Positions 34,742 to 46,373 are shown, counted from the stretch's first letter. The stretch is 64,000 nt of DNA from Halichondria panicea (GCF_963675165.1 NC_087384.1:2440501-2504500), one strand, 5' to 3'. Made by a program: numbers and translations. Notes: generated by a model from the sequence alone, not told the origin.

Positions 34742-35662
34742 GACTGTGTGTGTGTGTTGTGTGTGTGTCTGTGTGTCTGTTCCAGCTGTAACTGCTCAAC
34801 GGTTGCAATGCGACGAAAACTAACAGCTTCTATAGGCTTCTAGCCACGTTCTCTTGGATTTTGATTCGTGGATTAGCAAACTAAAGCTTCTTTCTCGAGT
34901 TATGGCTAGTTTGACTCACATTGAAGGCTGTTGCAGTCTCTTCAGAATCTTTCATAGCATCATCTGTCCGCACAAACTTTCTATTCAACATATGAGTTAG
35001 CCTTGCACTAAAGCGCTAGCTTTTTGTTAGCTACAAGACTCAGAAAATACCTGTTAAAACAGCTAGCTAGCAGTAGCCATTTGTGAAATTGATCTCTTTG
35101 GACACACCCTTTAATTATTCCTATGGATGTAATGCGCATGCGCGCTCATTCCCCAGATCCAGATCCTCCTGGCAGAATCATATTTTTCTTGAGGGCCTGG
35201 TAAGCCACAAAACACTACTATAGATAACAATATGTATGTACACAAGTCTTTTCTTCTTAAATATTATAATTATACACTGCATGAACTACAGATCCAATTT
35301 TCTTCTTTCTTGAGGTCCTGGTATTAAAGCCACATAATACAACAATAGATGCATGTAATAAGTCTTTTCTTCTCAGTGACTTTATATAGATAAGCTAACT
35401 TTATGAAATAATTATGCACTTCCGCTTATAATTAATTGAAAACAAATCTTCTTCTTTGTTGCTTCCTAGATCCTTGAGGTCCTGGTATAAGCAGCCACAA
35501 AACACAACAATGATACCATAATTATACAATTGCAAGTCAGTTTTAGACAGATTATTTTATAAACTTTTTCCTCTTCTATACTTTCTCTTCTATACTTTTG
35601 AGCGAAAGCAAATCATGGCGAGAGGCATTAGCACAGCGCCAGCTTGAACACTAGTTATAATA

Positions 35663-35953
35663 CAGTAGAACCTCGATTATCCGGACACCTTGGTTCCAGA
35701 AGCAGGCCGGATAAGTGAATATGCCGGATAATTGAATAGATAAACCACGCTTGATCCACCCACTTTATTGATAAACAGCAGTGCCACATGGTTGTATGCG
35801 CATGCGCAGAAGATAAGCAGGCATGTCTCCATGGTAACAGCTGCAATGCGCATACGCATTTGAGGGACACGCCCATTTTCTGATCTTGTTATCAGTGATA
35901 ACAAGAAACTGCCAAGCCGGATAATGGAGGGCCGGATAATCGAGGTTCTACTG
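35663..35953. mobile_element. Pogo-like MITE
   Basis: The ends are CAGTAGAACCTCGATTATCC and the inverted GGATAATCGAGGTTCTACTG, flanked by TA on both sides. This is the best preserved of four copies. It lies in intron 2 of the B pseudogene. Confidence 0.85.
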
Positions 35954-37647
35954 TACAAAGAAAGGGCGAATAAATTAAAGAAGAGGGTATATGCAACAGC
36001 AAAACAGCAGAATTCAAATTGTCCATGGGCGAATGAATGTGCACGAATAATTTATAATAAAGGTAGAAATTTCTATTTTCACATTCGTCTGCCCACGATT
36101 TAAATTCTGCTCACTACCGTGTATTATAGATAGTCACTTGCACGCCCTCTCTTTTTTTATGCGCCCTTGCTATTACTATAATTACAAAATATCTACAGGT
36201 TTTACAACTGAAGATTATCTTGCTAACAACGGCTATCCTGAGAAGCTGGAAGAAATCAACAAACACATCAGTGAAAGAAAAACTTAAAGACAACTATCAA
36301 CGCATTGAAATAAAGAAAACGGAAAAGAAAACATACACAGAGCTCATTTTTAACTTCATGCCCACCAAGGACAATCGTATGGAGAGTATCAGAGTGACTT
36401 TAATGCTTTTTCCATTCTGGAAGGATACATCTACATGTACTAAAAAGCTCTTTGATTTGATTTTGGCACAGGATTCTTGGGAGAAGAAGCAGCTGTAAGT
36501 TTTTGAGATACTTATATCCTGAAGCTATTCTATATGCACCTATATACCTATTATATAAAGCCTCTTCCCTGGTGTCATCAAACTCCAGACACAGTATATA
36601 CGGAAAGTTGACAGAGATCACAGAGTTTGTCAGAAAGTAAGAGTTAGTCTATTGTGATTGTCAATGATGTTTCTTTTATATAATAATTATGTATAGATAC
36701 ACGTCCTAATTCAGAGGGCAAAAGCATGGAGAGACATTCAAACGTGGCCCGAGGACAGTGATGACTGGGTACTTCAAAGACCTAACTCATACCTGATTTC
36801 CATGCTAGTTATCAAGGCGTACTATATTATATGAAGTACCAGAGACAGAAAAAGGCAATAAATTGAAACCTTATGCCACCAAGTAATTATCATCTTAATT
36901 TATCATTCCTGCTTTACATTCTATATAACAACAGGGTGACCAAAACGTTTATAAGTATCGTAAAAAGATTAGGACAACTTTATGACTGGGAGTAAGTTTT
37001 TACTGTAATATATGTGCAATGGCTGTGACACTATAATACCTTTTGTGCATCCATGCATGCAGTGAATTGGATGAACCTATAGAGACAAGAGTTTGGTTGC
37101 CATTAGAATTAAATATGCCTGCCTCCTTCCTGCTCCGTGGTGGCTGATTGACCCCGCCAACCCTGCCAACAATGTGTACGTCAGTGGCATGTCTGGTCGG
37201 AGGAAGGACAAAGGATGGCAGACATTCGCGAAGAAAGTGAACACCATTGACCTCACCAAAGACGTTGCATGAGAAGATCCTTGGAGAAGAGAATTAAAAC
37301 TTGCAAGAGACATGAATCCTCTTGCTATAATTATAGCGCATGCACTTTGATTTTTGTGACTTGTGATACCAATACCAATATTCATTTGGTATAAACACAG
37401 GCATTTCAAATTTTCTATAGCACTATAGTACACATGATGTCACTTCTAAAATTAGGTACTGTATATGGTAATTTTCAGGGGACAAAATATTCGTGGTTTT
37501 GTGGTTGAAGCTCTGACCACGAATATTTTACCCACAAATGAAGCGACCTTGACTACCTTTACCTGCAGTGCAATCAGTATACCACGAAAATATTATCCAC
37601 AACATTGTCTAAATATTGCCAAGAGTATATGATAATATTATGTTTGT

Positions 37648-38070
37648 AGGGATTTGGTAAGTGGCTAGATCAGCTACAGACGTTTCTCGAAAGACAGCCC
37701 AAAGTCGCGACAACCAAACAGACCAAGTTTTCTGTCCAATTTAAGTTTGACGACATTATCGACGTTGACCTCTTCGTTAGTCCGTATACTGGAACAACCA
37801 TGTTTACGACTTCCTCAAGGTGTCCCAAAAGAAAAAAGATACGAATAAGTTGAATGTATATATATACGTACAGTATTGTAGGTAACTTTTAAAGGAGAAA
37901 TTAAATATTTGACAATTGTAAAATGCACGGTCTATCGATGTAACTATAAGATGGGGCTGCCGCTCTCCATAATTTGCGATAGTCTAAACTCTAATGTGTG
38001 CGTGTACAAATATACTCTGTGTGCGCTGCTAAATGGCAGGTGAAATTCTTTGAGCAACAACCAAATCAGG
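37648..38070 (+). pseudogene. OAS subfamily-A fragment (exons 3 and 4)
   Basis: The stretch 37648-37851 matches exon 3 of the A gene at 51403, including KWLDQLQTFLERQPKV and the third Asp in DIIDVDLFVSPY, then shifts frame. The stretch at about 38018-38068 matches exon 4 (AAKWQVKFFEQQPNQ). The following flank (TATGTTGACATTAGCCGTAC) matches the region after the A gene ending at 56718. It is a partial block copy with no exons 1, 2 or 5-7. Confidence 0.82.
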
Positions 38071-38395
38071 ACGGTACGATGTATGTTGACATTAGCCGTA
38101 CAATCGGCGACTGAGTGTATTGTTAATCTGACCTTTGAACTGTTTGACTATCTAATAGTGATTGTCTAGAGCTCCTTTTAGAATGGTATCTGCATCGTCC
38201 ATCTTTCAACGTCACACCATGCCCACTGTTGTGCTGGTATGGTGCCTGGGGGAGTGGAGTGTTAAGTGGGGGGGTGGAGTGAGTATGTGGGGAAATAATA
38301 AGCATACGTGCACGTGGGAAGGGGGAGGTAGTTTTGAATTTACTTGCTAAGTCAGCTGCAGAGAATTTGTATGGTAAAAGCCAACCTAATCACAC
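38071..38395. other. Copy of the 3' flank of the last OAS A gene
   Basis: The sequence from TATGTTGACATTAGCCGTAC to about 38390 parallels 56775-57080, including CATCGTCCATCTT and a G-rich stretch before TTTTGAATTTAC. No gene was seen. It marks the boundary of a duplicated block. Confidence 0.55.
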
Positions 38396-39975
38396 ACACA
38401 CACACACACCATGCTTAGTGAGGTATTGCCTCAGAATGAAAATCATCGTTTACCTCAGCTCCCTCAGTTCTTTCCTCACTTCATCCTTCTCCTGCGTGGG
38501 AACAACCATTGATTCGTACAACATGTATGCTTGTCTTCAGAGTAACCATAGTACCAGACGATATCATTTATGGGTGCGTATATCCTCCTCGTAGGTGTGG
38601 TATATCATAATTATACAGTAGACTCTTGCTTTTCCAGCTCTCTAAAGCACGGCGGCCACCTCGATAATATCGGCCATTTGGTTCAGGACAGATTGCTAGC
38701 TATACCGTATTACTAGAATGTTTTGCGAGCAACATTTACGAACTTTGCGATGGTTGATCAATTCGCAATAAAAAAATCCGCAAAACCTAAATTATTACTA
38801 GTATTTACACATGATCCTTGCCAGACGCAATAGTTAGATCGCAAAGGATCAACTTTTCTGCTGATTTAGCTCATTCGCAAAGGTTTTTCACCAGCAAAAT
38901 ATGCTATAGTAATACGATATAGATGTTTACTGCACAAAACTCGCCCTGAATGCAGCCACTTGCTATTCTGTATACTGCATGGGCTTCCACAAATACTAAG
39001 TCTTCAATGTTTATTACGGCCGGATATGACGTTTTGGGTGTGGTTTGGCAGATAAAATAGAGAGCAATTATCCTTGAGACAGAACCGCACAATTAGTGAG
39101 GTAGGTTCGTTTTTTAGCCGCGGCTATTTTCTGAAATGCGGACACCTCGCTATTCTGGCCAAGCTGCATTGTCCCAAGGATAGATAGATTAACAAGAGTC
39201 TATACTTATAGCCTGTATGTGTGCTTCTGACTATATACCTGTCAATGGGGAAAATACCACATATTTTGGCTTCCAGATTGGTCTATCACACCTGAAAACG
39301 TCTGTGTTTCCCGGACCTACAAAACTATTATTAGCTTGTAGCTAAATATATATTATACCTTGAGGGTTCACATGTCTCTTACAACATCAAGAACCATGGA
39401 GAACTTAACTATATATTATTTGAGCCTGGCATCATCATCTAGCTTGCTTCAGGCAATGGATGCATGCATCTCGAAGCAACATGGACCTGGTATACTAATT
39501 GCCACAGGAAAAAGCTTGATAGCCTGCCTATCCCTAGTAGTAGTAAAAATACACACAAGTTGAATACTGAATGCATCATAGATGAATAAGAAAGTGAACA
39601 ATACGTATTCAGTTCACACATCTCATACAGTTGGTATATACGAGGAACTAAAATTTAAAACACTATTGATGGAGTCGTGATCGTTTCACAATTTTTTTCT
39701 TCACTCAACTCTTCACTTTCCTATCAACTTTGAGGCATAATATTATGTTCTATAACCCAGAAGGTGCTGCTCTATAGACCATTCAACAGGTTTTCTGGTT
39801 CATGCACTTGGTATACTAACATTATCTTCATCAGATTCATTTGAAGCTTTTCAGTCGTTTCGACATCAATGATGCATGGGGTCTTCTGGTTGGTCAGTTT
39901 CAACTGTCGAGGCAGAGTTTGCTAATCAATTGGAGGTGATCTGTGAGCATTATGCAATACTCATTGATATATCTG
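38396..39975 (-). pseudogene. Coiled-coil gene relic, copy R1
   Basis: This is the first of three related stretches (also 57515-59945 and 60880-62360). Read on the minus strand, about 38430-38530 encodes MVVPTQEKDEVRKELRELR, a charged helical segment. The 39640-39770 region is a decayed equivalent of the ERNVEELSEENKRLRKEI segment seen in R3. Shared non-coding phrases include CTATCACACCTGAAAA (39287) and GGAGGTGATCTGTGAGCA (39930). The product is unknown; only short helical segments remain and both ends are unclear. Confidence 0.4.
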
Positions 39976-40029
39976 TAAGAGCGTTACTATAATTATTGTG
40001 TACTGCTCAGGACATTTCTCCAAGCAGGC

Positions 40030-40250
40030 TGCCTATATTTAGAGGGCAAAAGCATGGAGAGATGATCCTTAGAGAAGGGTATTAGACTTGTAAGAGACAC
40101 GATATACTCGTGCTATAGCATTTATGTGTCTTATATATAGTTTATTCATAATCTGATTTGTCTGGCTTGTGATTTACACCAACACCAATATTCATTAGGT
40201 ACAAATGTTATATAATGATGCTAGTAAATGATGTCACTTCTAAAATTAGG
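40030..40250 (+). pseudogene. Fused remnant of an OAS subfamily-B copy
   Basis: AGAGGGCAAAAGCATGGAGA (40041-40060) matches the start of B-type exon 5 (36715). It then jumps to sequence matching the region after the B-type stop codon (GATCCTTAGAGAAG, then ACCAATATTCATTAGGTA, compare 37275-37395). The shared phrase GATGTCACTTCTAAAATTAG occurs here at 40229 and at 37437. A deletion has joined exon 5 to the 3' flank. Confidence 0.65.
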
Positions 40251-40316
40251 TACTACCCCCTAACTGCATGGCCTCAACAGTTTGTATTTTATAAAGACTT
40301 CAAGCCTGCATACATA

Positions 40317-40445
40317 CACTGTAAAAAAAAAAGTGCGGTGAGCGCACTAAAACCGTCGCATATAGCACACTTTTTCAAAAAAGCGTGCTATATGCGACGG
40401 TTTTAGTGTGTCCACCGCACTTTTTTTCAATCATTTTTTACAGTG
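40317..40445. mobile_element. 129-bp near-perfect foldback MITE upstream of an OAS copy
   Basis: The ends are CACTGTAAAAAAAAAAGTGC and its inverted copy. The arms, including ACTAAAACCGTCGCATATAG, pair over about 55 bp around a short A-rich loop. TA flanks both sides (Tc1/mariner-type duplication). It ends 30 bp before the ATG at 40476, so it may be part of that gene's promoter or 5' UTR. Confidence 0.88.
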
Positions 40446-40475
40446 TAGATCTTTCTATATCATAGCATATCTGAA

Positions 40476-41876
40476 ATGGCTCATAAAGTGACTAAAGTAC
40501 TCACTATAGAGGAAGCAAAAGTTAAAGTAGACAAACTTGTCACTGCATTCCAGGTAATAGCTCTATACATGAGTTCTACCTGCATGACTCAACTGTATAA
40601 TTGTAAGTGAACATGCTTAAATGTTTATATTACTATCATATACGTATATAGCATGGAGATATCGGCCTAGCTGTGAAAAGAGGTGATCAAAGCTGGCTCT
40701 CTGGGACATGGCACTGCAGTTCCAGGAAAGTTTGACTTGGACTTAGTCATCTACTCTTCAGGTATTTATAAGCCGACATTGAGAGTGTTTAGGAAAACGA
40801 TTATAAAATATATGTATACAATAAATTATTTAGCTAAAAGCTGGCCCATGCATGCATTTCCCACGTACTTTTGTAGATGTAGATGCAAGAGAAATAAAAA
40901 ACACCAGGGCAAAAAGACAGTGCACAACTTTTGGAGATATAGACACGGGCTATGGGAAGTATTTAGACAAACTGAGGATCTTCTTACGCAGTGTGCCGGG
41001 AGTGACGCTCAGCAAAACCAAACCACATGCAGTGAATTTCTACTACTATGGAATTGAAGTGGATCTGCTGGTTAGCCCAAACTGGCCAAATCTAGATGCA
41101 CTCTGGACGTTTCTCCAAGATGTTGACCGAGAACACCTTTTCGAGTGAGTACAGTAATATATAGCTATACACTGCATGTCATAATGCCATACATGCATCT
41201 GTTTCAGTTTCTCAGTGAATGCCTCAAAGTGGCAGGTGCAATTTTTCAGTGAGGTTCCAAGTCAGGTAAGCAAACAATAATTATTCTAAGACATACACAT
41301 AACCGTATGACATGTATGCATGCAGGCTAAAGAGTTTGTCAAGCGTGCTAAGGCTTGGAGGAACAAAACATGGTCACACAGTAATGTGGGAAAACCAACA
41401 TCTTATCTCATCTCTCTTCTTGTATTGAAGGCATACGAAAATGCACGAGGGCGTGGTGTCAGCACATCAAGCACCTCATTAATTGCTAGAGAGTAAGTTC
41501 AGTAAAGCAGAATTTTAGTTTATATATATAACACAATTGTGTGTATCTATACCCAACCATGCACGCAGGACAAAAGTTGAGCTAAAGAAGATTGTTAGGG
41601 ATCACACAACTGTTAAGTAAGTCAGATGAATATAAGATTGACACTGATAACCATGCACAATAACATAAACTACAGTATGCACTGGAAGAGGTACTACACT
41701 TATAGTGTATCTACTCTCTATCCACGACTATATATACCAAGTGAAAGAGAACCAAGAATTCTCGATCCGGCAAACCCTACAAACAACGTGTATATAAAAC
41801 TGGGATAAATGGGAACTGGACACAGCTGGTCACTAACATTGACACTATCGATCTCACAAAAGCTGTGGAATATTAA
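40476..41876 (+). pseudogene. OAS subfamily-A copy with two single-base lesions
   Basis: Exons: 40476-40553, 40652-40761, 40877-41144, 41208-41265, 41326-41492, 41569-41616, 41676-41876. All catalytic residues are present: GSLGHGTAVPG, FDLDLVIYSS and IEVDLLVSPNW. Exon 4 has VNASKWQVQFF, exon 5 KRAKAWRNKTW and TSYLISLLVLKAY, exon 7 PRILDPANPTNNVY. In exon 2 one extra base in AGAGGTG shifts AVKR out of frame with VIKAGSLG; an alternative acceptor at 40682 would restore frame but drop about ten residues. In exon 7 one base is missing after NNVY, giving an early stop. With only two single-base faults this is either a very recent pseudogene or an assembly error. Confidence 0.8.
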
Positions 41877-42600
41877 AGTCTTAAATGAGCATGCATGTAT
41901 AGGTGTAATAGCTAATGGTTAGCATTTCATGCATGTAGTACTAGAAACTGGCACAACTGAAAACTTTACTAGGAATTAATACTATAATGTTTGTCATGTT
42001 CATGATGGTTAACCTCAAAACAATGAATATTCTGAAGGAACTTTTCATGGGAATCATCTCAGTACAAAAGTTGCTAAGCATGAAGGTGCGTGCTAGTGAG
42101 TGCGGAGCTGGAGGCATTTCAGTAACTACCTTAAATTTAAATGGATGAACTATAAACTAAAAGATGCATTCTGTAGCTATATCTATAGCTATAACATGAC
42201 ATGTGTTTCTTTATAGTCATTAAAGCTGAGGGGGGGGGGGCAGTCAAATTATACACATCAGAGAAAACAACCAATTTTACGTGCCTCTATACAATCAATC
42301 CCATTGCCATTAGAGTGCAGTGCACTTATATACGCACACTACGTTACTGATAAAAGTATAACAGCACATGAAAAGCAGCAATGTTGTGGACCATGCAGTA
42401 CAACCACACGTGCATTTAGTGCTATCCTTTGATCTATATAGATTACTAATTATTGTCAGGAATACATACCAGATTTACCCTAAACTGATAACTATAACAC
42501 TGACCATAAAATACTATAAGGTGACATTATTGTCGCGAGTATTAATTTATGTTACTTCTGCAAATGCATGATAGTAAAATCGCAAAAATCTGTTCTCGCA
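41877..42600. other. Spacer, no gene recognised
   Basis: AT-rich spacer with a 10-base G run near 42231. I looked for the missing 5' exons of the following C-type copy and did not find them. Confidence 0.4.
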
Positions 42601-42616
42601 GACAATTGGAAATTGC

Positions 42617-43148
42617 ATTAAAACCACTTGCGAGTATACACCAAGTGGTGCATCGCCCAAAATCTATATTCCTTGTTGTAATCTCATACGACAGTGGCTC
42701 AGAGTCTGTGTTGAACAAGCAAAACTACTAGAATTGGCAGAATGGTGAGCAGTCTGGACTGGCTAGAGAAAAATGAATTATTGACCATAATTATCACGTA
42801 TATACAGGATGACAAATGATCTGAAGTATCTAGTTAAAGAAGATATTTTACCTGACGCCAGCTTGGAGTAAGTTCACTCTCAGTATACATAAATATTACG
42901 TATAATAAAAATTATTACATACATATCACAGCCTCATAGTCCCTGGGGAGAACCCCTTAATAATGGAGAAGTACTGTGACATCCTCCCAGACCGGCCATG
43001 CCTCCTCGATCCTGCCAACCCATTCACAAACTTGTACCGACAAGGCCTCGGGGAAGTAAAACCGAGCGGGGGAAAGGACATTAAAGAACAATGGGAGATA
43101 TTTGCAAAGAGAATAGAAACACTTAATCTTGTGATGAACCTCACATAG
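42617..43148 (+). pseudogene. OAS subfamily-C copy, 5'-truncated (exons 5-7)
   Basis: A decayed exon 5 is visible around 42640-42746 (RPKSIFLVVISY in one frame, AKLLELAEW in another). Exon 6 is 42808-42867 (MTNDLKYLVKEDILPDASLE) and exon 7 is 42932-43148, with VPGENPLIMEKYCDILPDRP, LLDPANPFTNLY and a clean stop. Exons 6 and 7 are open and in phase with each other. Exons 1-4, which hold the active site, are absent. The last part of exon 7 is duplicated at 27145-27261. Confidence 0.8.
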
Positions 43149-43490
43149 GTCATTTAGCTTTACAAGCACATTTACTAGCTGTTCATTGCAGCTATACATG
43201 TTCATGTTTGCTACCATCAATAAAATTGCAATAATAAATGCAGACTCTTGAGTCTAATATTCCAGGAACTATAAGCAACCAATTAATGTATACACTACAC
43301 ACACAATTATACAGTTACTGTATAACAGAATTCATGACATACCACAATATTCACTCCTACTATAGAAATACAGTTACGGAGAAACTCAATTATTACAACT
43401 ATAAAAGAGCTAGGACCTCCAATGTGTATACGTACCTATATACTTTGGATTTCTAACTTCATTTTAGCTGAAAGCTATATACATACCAAC

Positions 43491-45004
43491 ATGGCAGCCT
43501 CTCGTGCCCCAAATCATACTGAAGCTGAGAAAGCAATTGGAGAACTAGTCCTAAGATTACAGGTACTCGACCCATGCGCCACTGTAACTCTACCCTATAT
43601 AAATATTAATACCCCTACATATATATACTAGCTATTCAGTACTGTGACAAAGCTATATATAATTATATCACAAGTTATCTATAGAATTTTCAATTCAGAC
43701 AAACCTTTCAAAGTACACACAAAGCCCCAGTATTAGAGTGAATGAGATTGTTAAGGCTGGCTCTATGGGACATGGGACGGCTGTGCCTGAACACTTCGAC
43801 ATTGACCTGGTACTCTACTCTAGCGGTGAGTATATATATACGGGACTAGCTATATGCTTGTCTTTACATCATTTAATAAATAATAATTACTGAATGCAAT
43901 TTGAACATGCAGATGTGAACAGAGATACAGTGAACAGAAACGGATACGAAAGCTACTTAGAGAAAATAAGGGCTTTCATAACAGATGGCAGAGTCTTCAG
44001 GGCAGGAATCGTCACTAACATCAATCTGACTAGATACGCTGTTCAGTTTCAATATGAGGGCTACATCGATGTGGACCTCCTAGTCAGCCCTGTCTGGTGG
44101 GGGGGACAACCCAAACATCCACGAGAGCTCTTTGAATTCCTACGAGATAGGGTGCCTAACGATGCTGAAGCCAGGCATAAGTAAGCTACACGCATTACTT
44201 CACATGCATGCATGCTTTATGCTGACTATATAATGAAAGCACGAATGCTCTCTTTGAGTAAATCGAAATCACTGCATGTATGGTTTCTGCAGGTTCAGTG
44301 TGAATGCATCCAAGTGGCAAGTTGCTTTCATGAAGGAGCAAGATTCATCTGTGAGTTCACCAACACATTACGTTCAGTAAATACCTAATAGATTGTCACA
44401 CAAACAAACATAAGGTGAAGCAGCTAATCATACGAGCTAAAGCATGGAGGAACCAGCTATGGCAAAAGAGCAAGGGAGGCCGAGGTCGACCAAGTTCCTA
44501 CTTGCTCACTCTGCTGGTACTTCACGCATACAAGACTTCCTCTGGTACTGCCAAAAGGTACGTAAAATTACAATAATATAATTATATACAAGTTAATATT
44601 TGACACTCCACACAGCACAACACAAAAACTGAAGGAAATTGTCCGCAACCACAGGACAATGAAGTAAGTAACCCAGAGTGCATGTGCATGTTTTTGCAGT
44701 GCATATACGCATGTGCATGATATACAACTGTATACAACCGAGTCTGCATGCATGCTAATTTTCCAGCATTTACTGGGAGAACTACTACAACGCTAGAGAC
44801 TACCCCACCCTCTTTCCTTCGTCCACTCCACGCCTGGTCGACCCGGCCAATCCAGCTAACAATGTCTACCAGTCTGGCATTGGGCCGTACCCACCCAAGA
44901 AAAGGCCATGTGACTACGAGCGTGGGGATGGGGACTGGAGCCAGTTTGTGGACAAAGTGAAATACTTTGACCTTGAGAAGAGTGTGGAGGAGATCACACG
45001 TTAA
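43491..45004 (+). CDS. OAS-like gene A, seven exons, 317 aa
   Basis: This is an intact 2'-5'-oligoadenylate synthetase relative. Exons: 43491-43562, 43699-43825, 43913-44180, 44293-44350, 44415-44557, 44616-44663, 44767-45004. They sum to 954 nt in frame. Catalytic elements: GSMGHGTAVPE and FDIDLVLYSS in exon 2, and YIDVDLLVSPVWW in exon 3, so all three Asp residues are present. Downstream are VNASKWQVAF (exon 4), IRAKAWRNQLW and PSSYLLTLLVLHAY (exon 5), KLKEIVRNHRTMK (exon 6), and IYWENYYNARDYP plus PRLVDPANPANNVY (exon 7). Introns are short (about 60-140 bp) except where noted. This is one of the two best candidates in the window for an active enzyme. Sponge OAS proteins are known to synthesise 2'-5' oligoadenylate; this copy's activity is inferred from residues only. 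Confidence 0.92.
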
Positions 45005-45922
45005 GACCGTTCAAGAGAGCTGACTAACTTTAGTACTTACATACACAGGACTATAGTAGCACATTGTTAACTTATAGAGTTTCCATGCATGCATGTGTGA
45101 CCAAAAATAACAAAAAGTATTTTGCAACAAATTAAGGGACTCTCCTCTCCGTAGCCAGACATACAATATTTAGAATAACATGGCAAGACACAAAAGAAGA
45201 CCAATAGGACAAGCTACATGTATATAGGGAGATAGTTAAGCACGTATCTGGCATCCTAAACAAGGACTGTTTATAGAGGCCATTATATGAGTATTTATTA
45301 TTATACACAATAATCATCATCGTGTATACACATGAGGCATTTCAAAAGAAAGTATATATTATATAGGACATGTATAAAGGCATCTGAGATATTTGTAGAG
45401 GCTCGTTGGGCCAGGGCACCATGCATGCATTGTTTATGAGCACTATAATTATAATTAAGCAATTACTTCTGATAGGTCTCCTAAAAGAGACGTGGTTGAC
45501 GTTGCTACTGGATACAGTATAACCGAGGCTGATTCTATATATAGGAAAGCTTGAGTTAAGTGAAAATGTGTGTCACTACAAGCATATATATAATCAAACA
45601 ATAATTATGTGTATTCGAGTGAAATAGGGGAAATGGCTAAGGGAGAGGAAAAATGTCGGGGAAATTTATATTTTGCTGCCGATTGATAGATTGAAGCTCA
45701 AACATACAAAAAAACGTACCTATTAGGCCAAAAATGTGAGAGCATGCATGATTAGCTACATGAACTAGATGAATAGAGCAAGACTAGAGGCTGAGGCAAA
45801 AGTTTTTTTTTATGCAGCATCAACTTGATAAGCAAACAGCAACATTATTTATTAGGTAAATGTCCTCAACCAAACATCCATAAACAAGGAAGGGATCAAG
45901 CTAGCTAGCTAGCTTACTATAC
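45005..45922. other. Intergenic spacer
   Basis: No gene was recognised. It is AT-rich with several CTAGCTAGC and TATAATTA runs. Confidence 0.4.
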
Positions 45923-46343
45923 CAGGGGCGGATCCAGGGGTGATTTTGAGGGGCTGAAGCCCCCCCCTTTTGAAAAAACTACCATGTGTTGTAGTCTGAC
46001 TCTACAACAATTTTGCCACCAATTATGCATCTGTAGACTCACTTGAAATCACTTCAGAGATGCTAGACAACAGCTACTAGGAGTATAAAGGATCTAGGGT
46101 AGCTAGCTGGACGTACCTAGCTAGCTAGCTAGCTGTACGTACGTACGTACATCTGATCAGTACAGTATCACCATAGTATTAAAAGTAAGTGCAGAGGTCA
46201 ACGTATTCTACTCATTAATATGAACGTTCAAAGGTCAAATCTTGCAAAAAAATTCGCCTCCGGCGAGGCTGCCCTCGTACAGGGCTTCGCCCCTTTCTAG
46301 CTAGTCTAGCCCCCCCCCTTTGTTTTTCCTGGATCCGCCCCTG
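45923..46343. mobile_element. 421-bp MITE with GGGGCGGATCC ends
   Basis: The inverted ends are CAGGGGCGGATCCAGG and CCTGGATCCGCCCCTG. The 5-bp direct repeat TATAC flanks it (45918-45922 and 46344-46348). C-runs next to both ends are typical of this widespread family. It ends 30 bp upstream of the ATG of the C-type OAS gene at 46374. Confidence 0.88.
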
Positions 46344-46373
46344 TATACATAGTATACACAAGGCCATGTGACA

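Larger units (their letters stand above)
33898..35655 (+). mobile_element. Repeat element in B-pseudogene intron 2, copy 1
   Basis: It starts TATGCCTCGAGGCGTAGCCG, continues with a GCTGACTGTGTG tract, and ends near GCGCCAGCTTGAACACTAGT. The reverse-complement copy lies at 53345-54195. About 35150-35530 holds three degenerate tandem units built on TTGAGGTCCTGGTATAA-like sequence and AAGTCTTTTCTTCT. Removing the nested insert at 33950-34741 leaves about 960 bp, close to the other copy. No coding region of its own was recognised. Confidence 0.7.
33386..37272 (+). pseudogene. OAS subfamily-B copy, seven exons, multiple frameshifts
   Basis: Exons: 33386-33617, 33676-33796, 36199-36494, 36561-36636, 36697-36882, 36935-36991, about 37041-37272. 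The charged first exon (MSESELPSLYFSESEKKEWW) resembles the B1 gene and breaks at a 10-A run. Exon 2 reads GNFNIDLVLFS, so the first catalytic Asp is Asn (33769-33771). Exon 3 reads RVTLMLFPFW, with Thr in place of the third Asp (36397-36399), and also has a frameshift after NKHIS. Exon 5 (QRAKAWRD, NSYLISMLVIKAYY) is shifted near its end, and exon 7 (LLPAPWWLIDPANPANNVYV) is out of frame with its acceptor. Intron 2 is 2.4 kb because nested transposons inserted there. No functional product is likely. Confidence 0.83.

Noticed and set aside
34773-34850. GTGTGTCTGTTCCAGCTGTAACTGC region as a gene start
   Set aside because: The same sequence recurs inverted at 54050-54130 as part of a repeat element.
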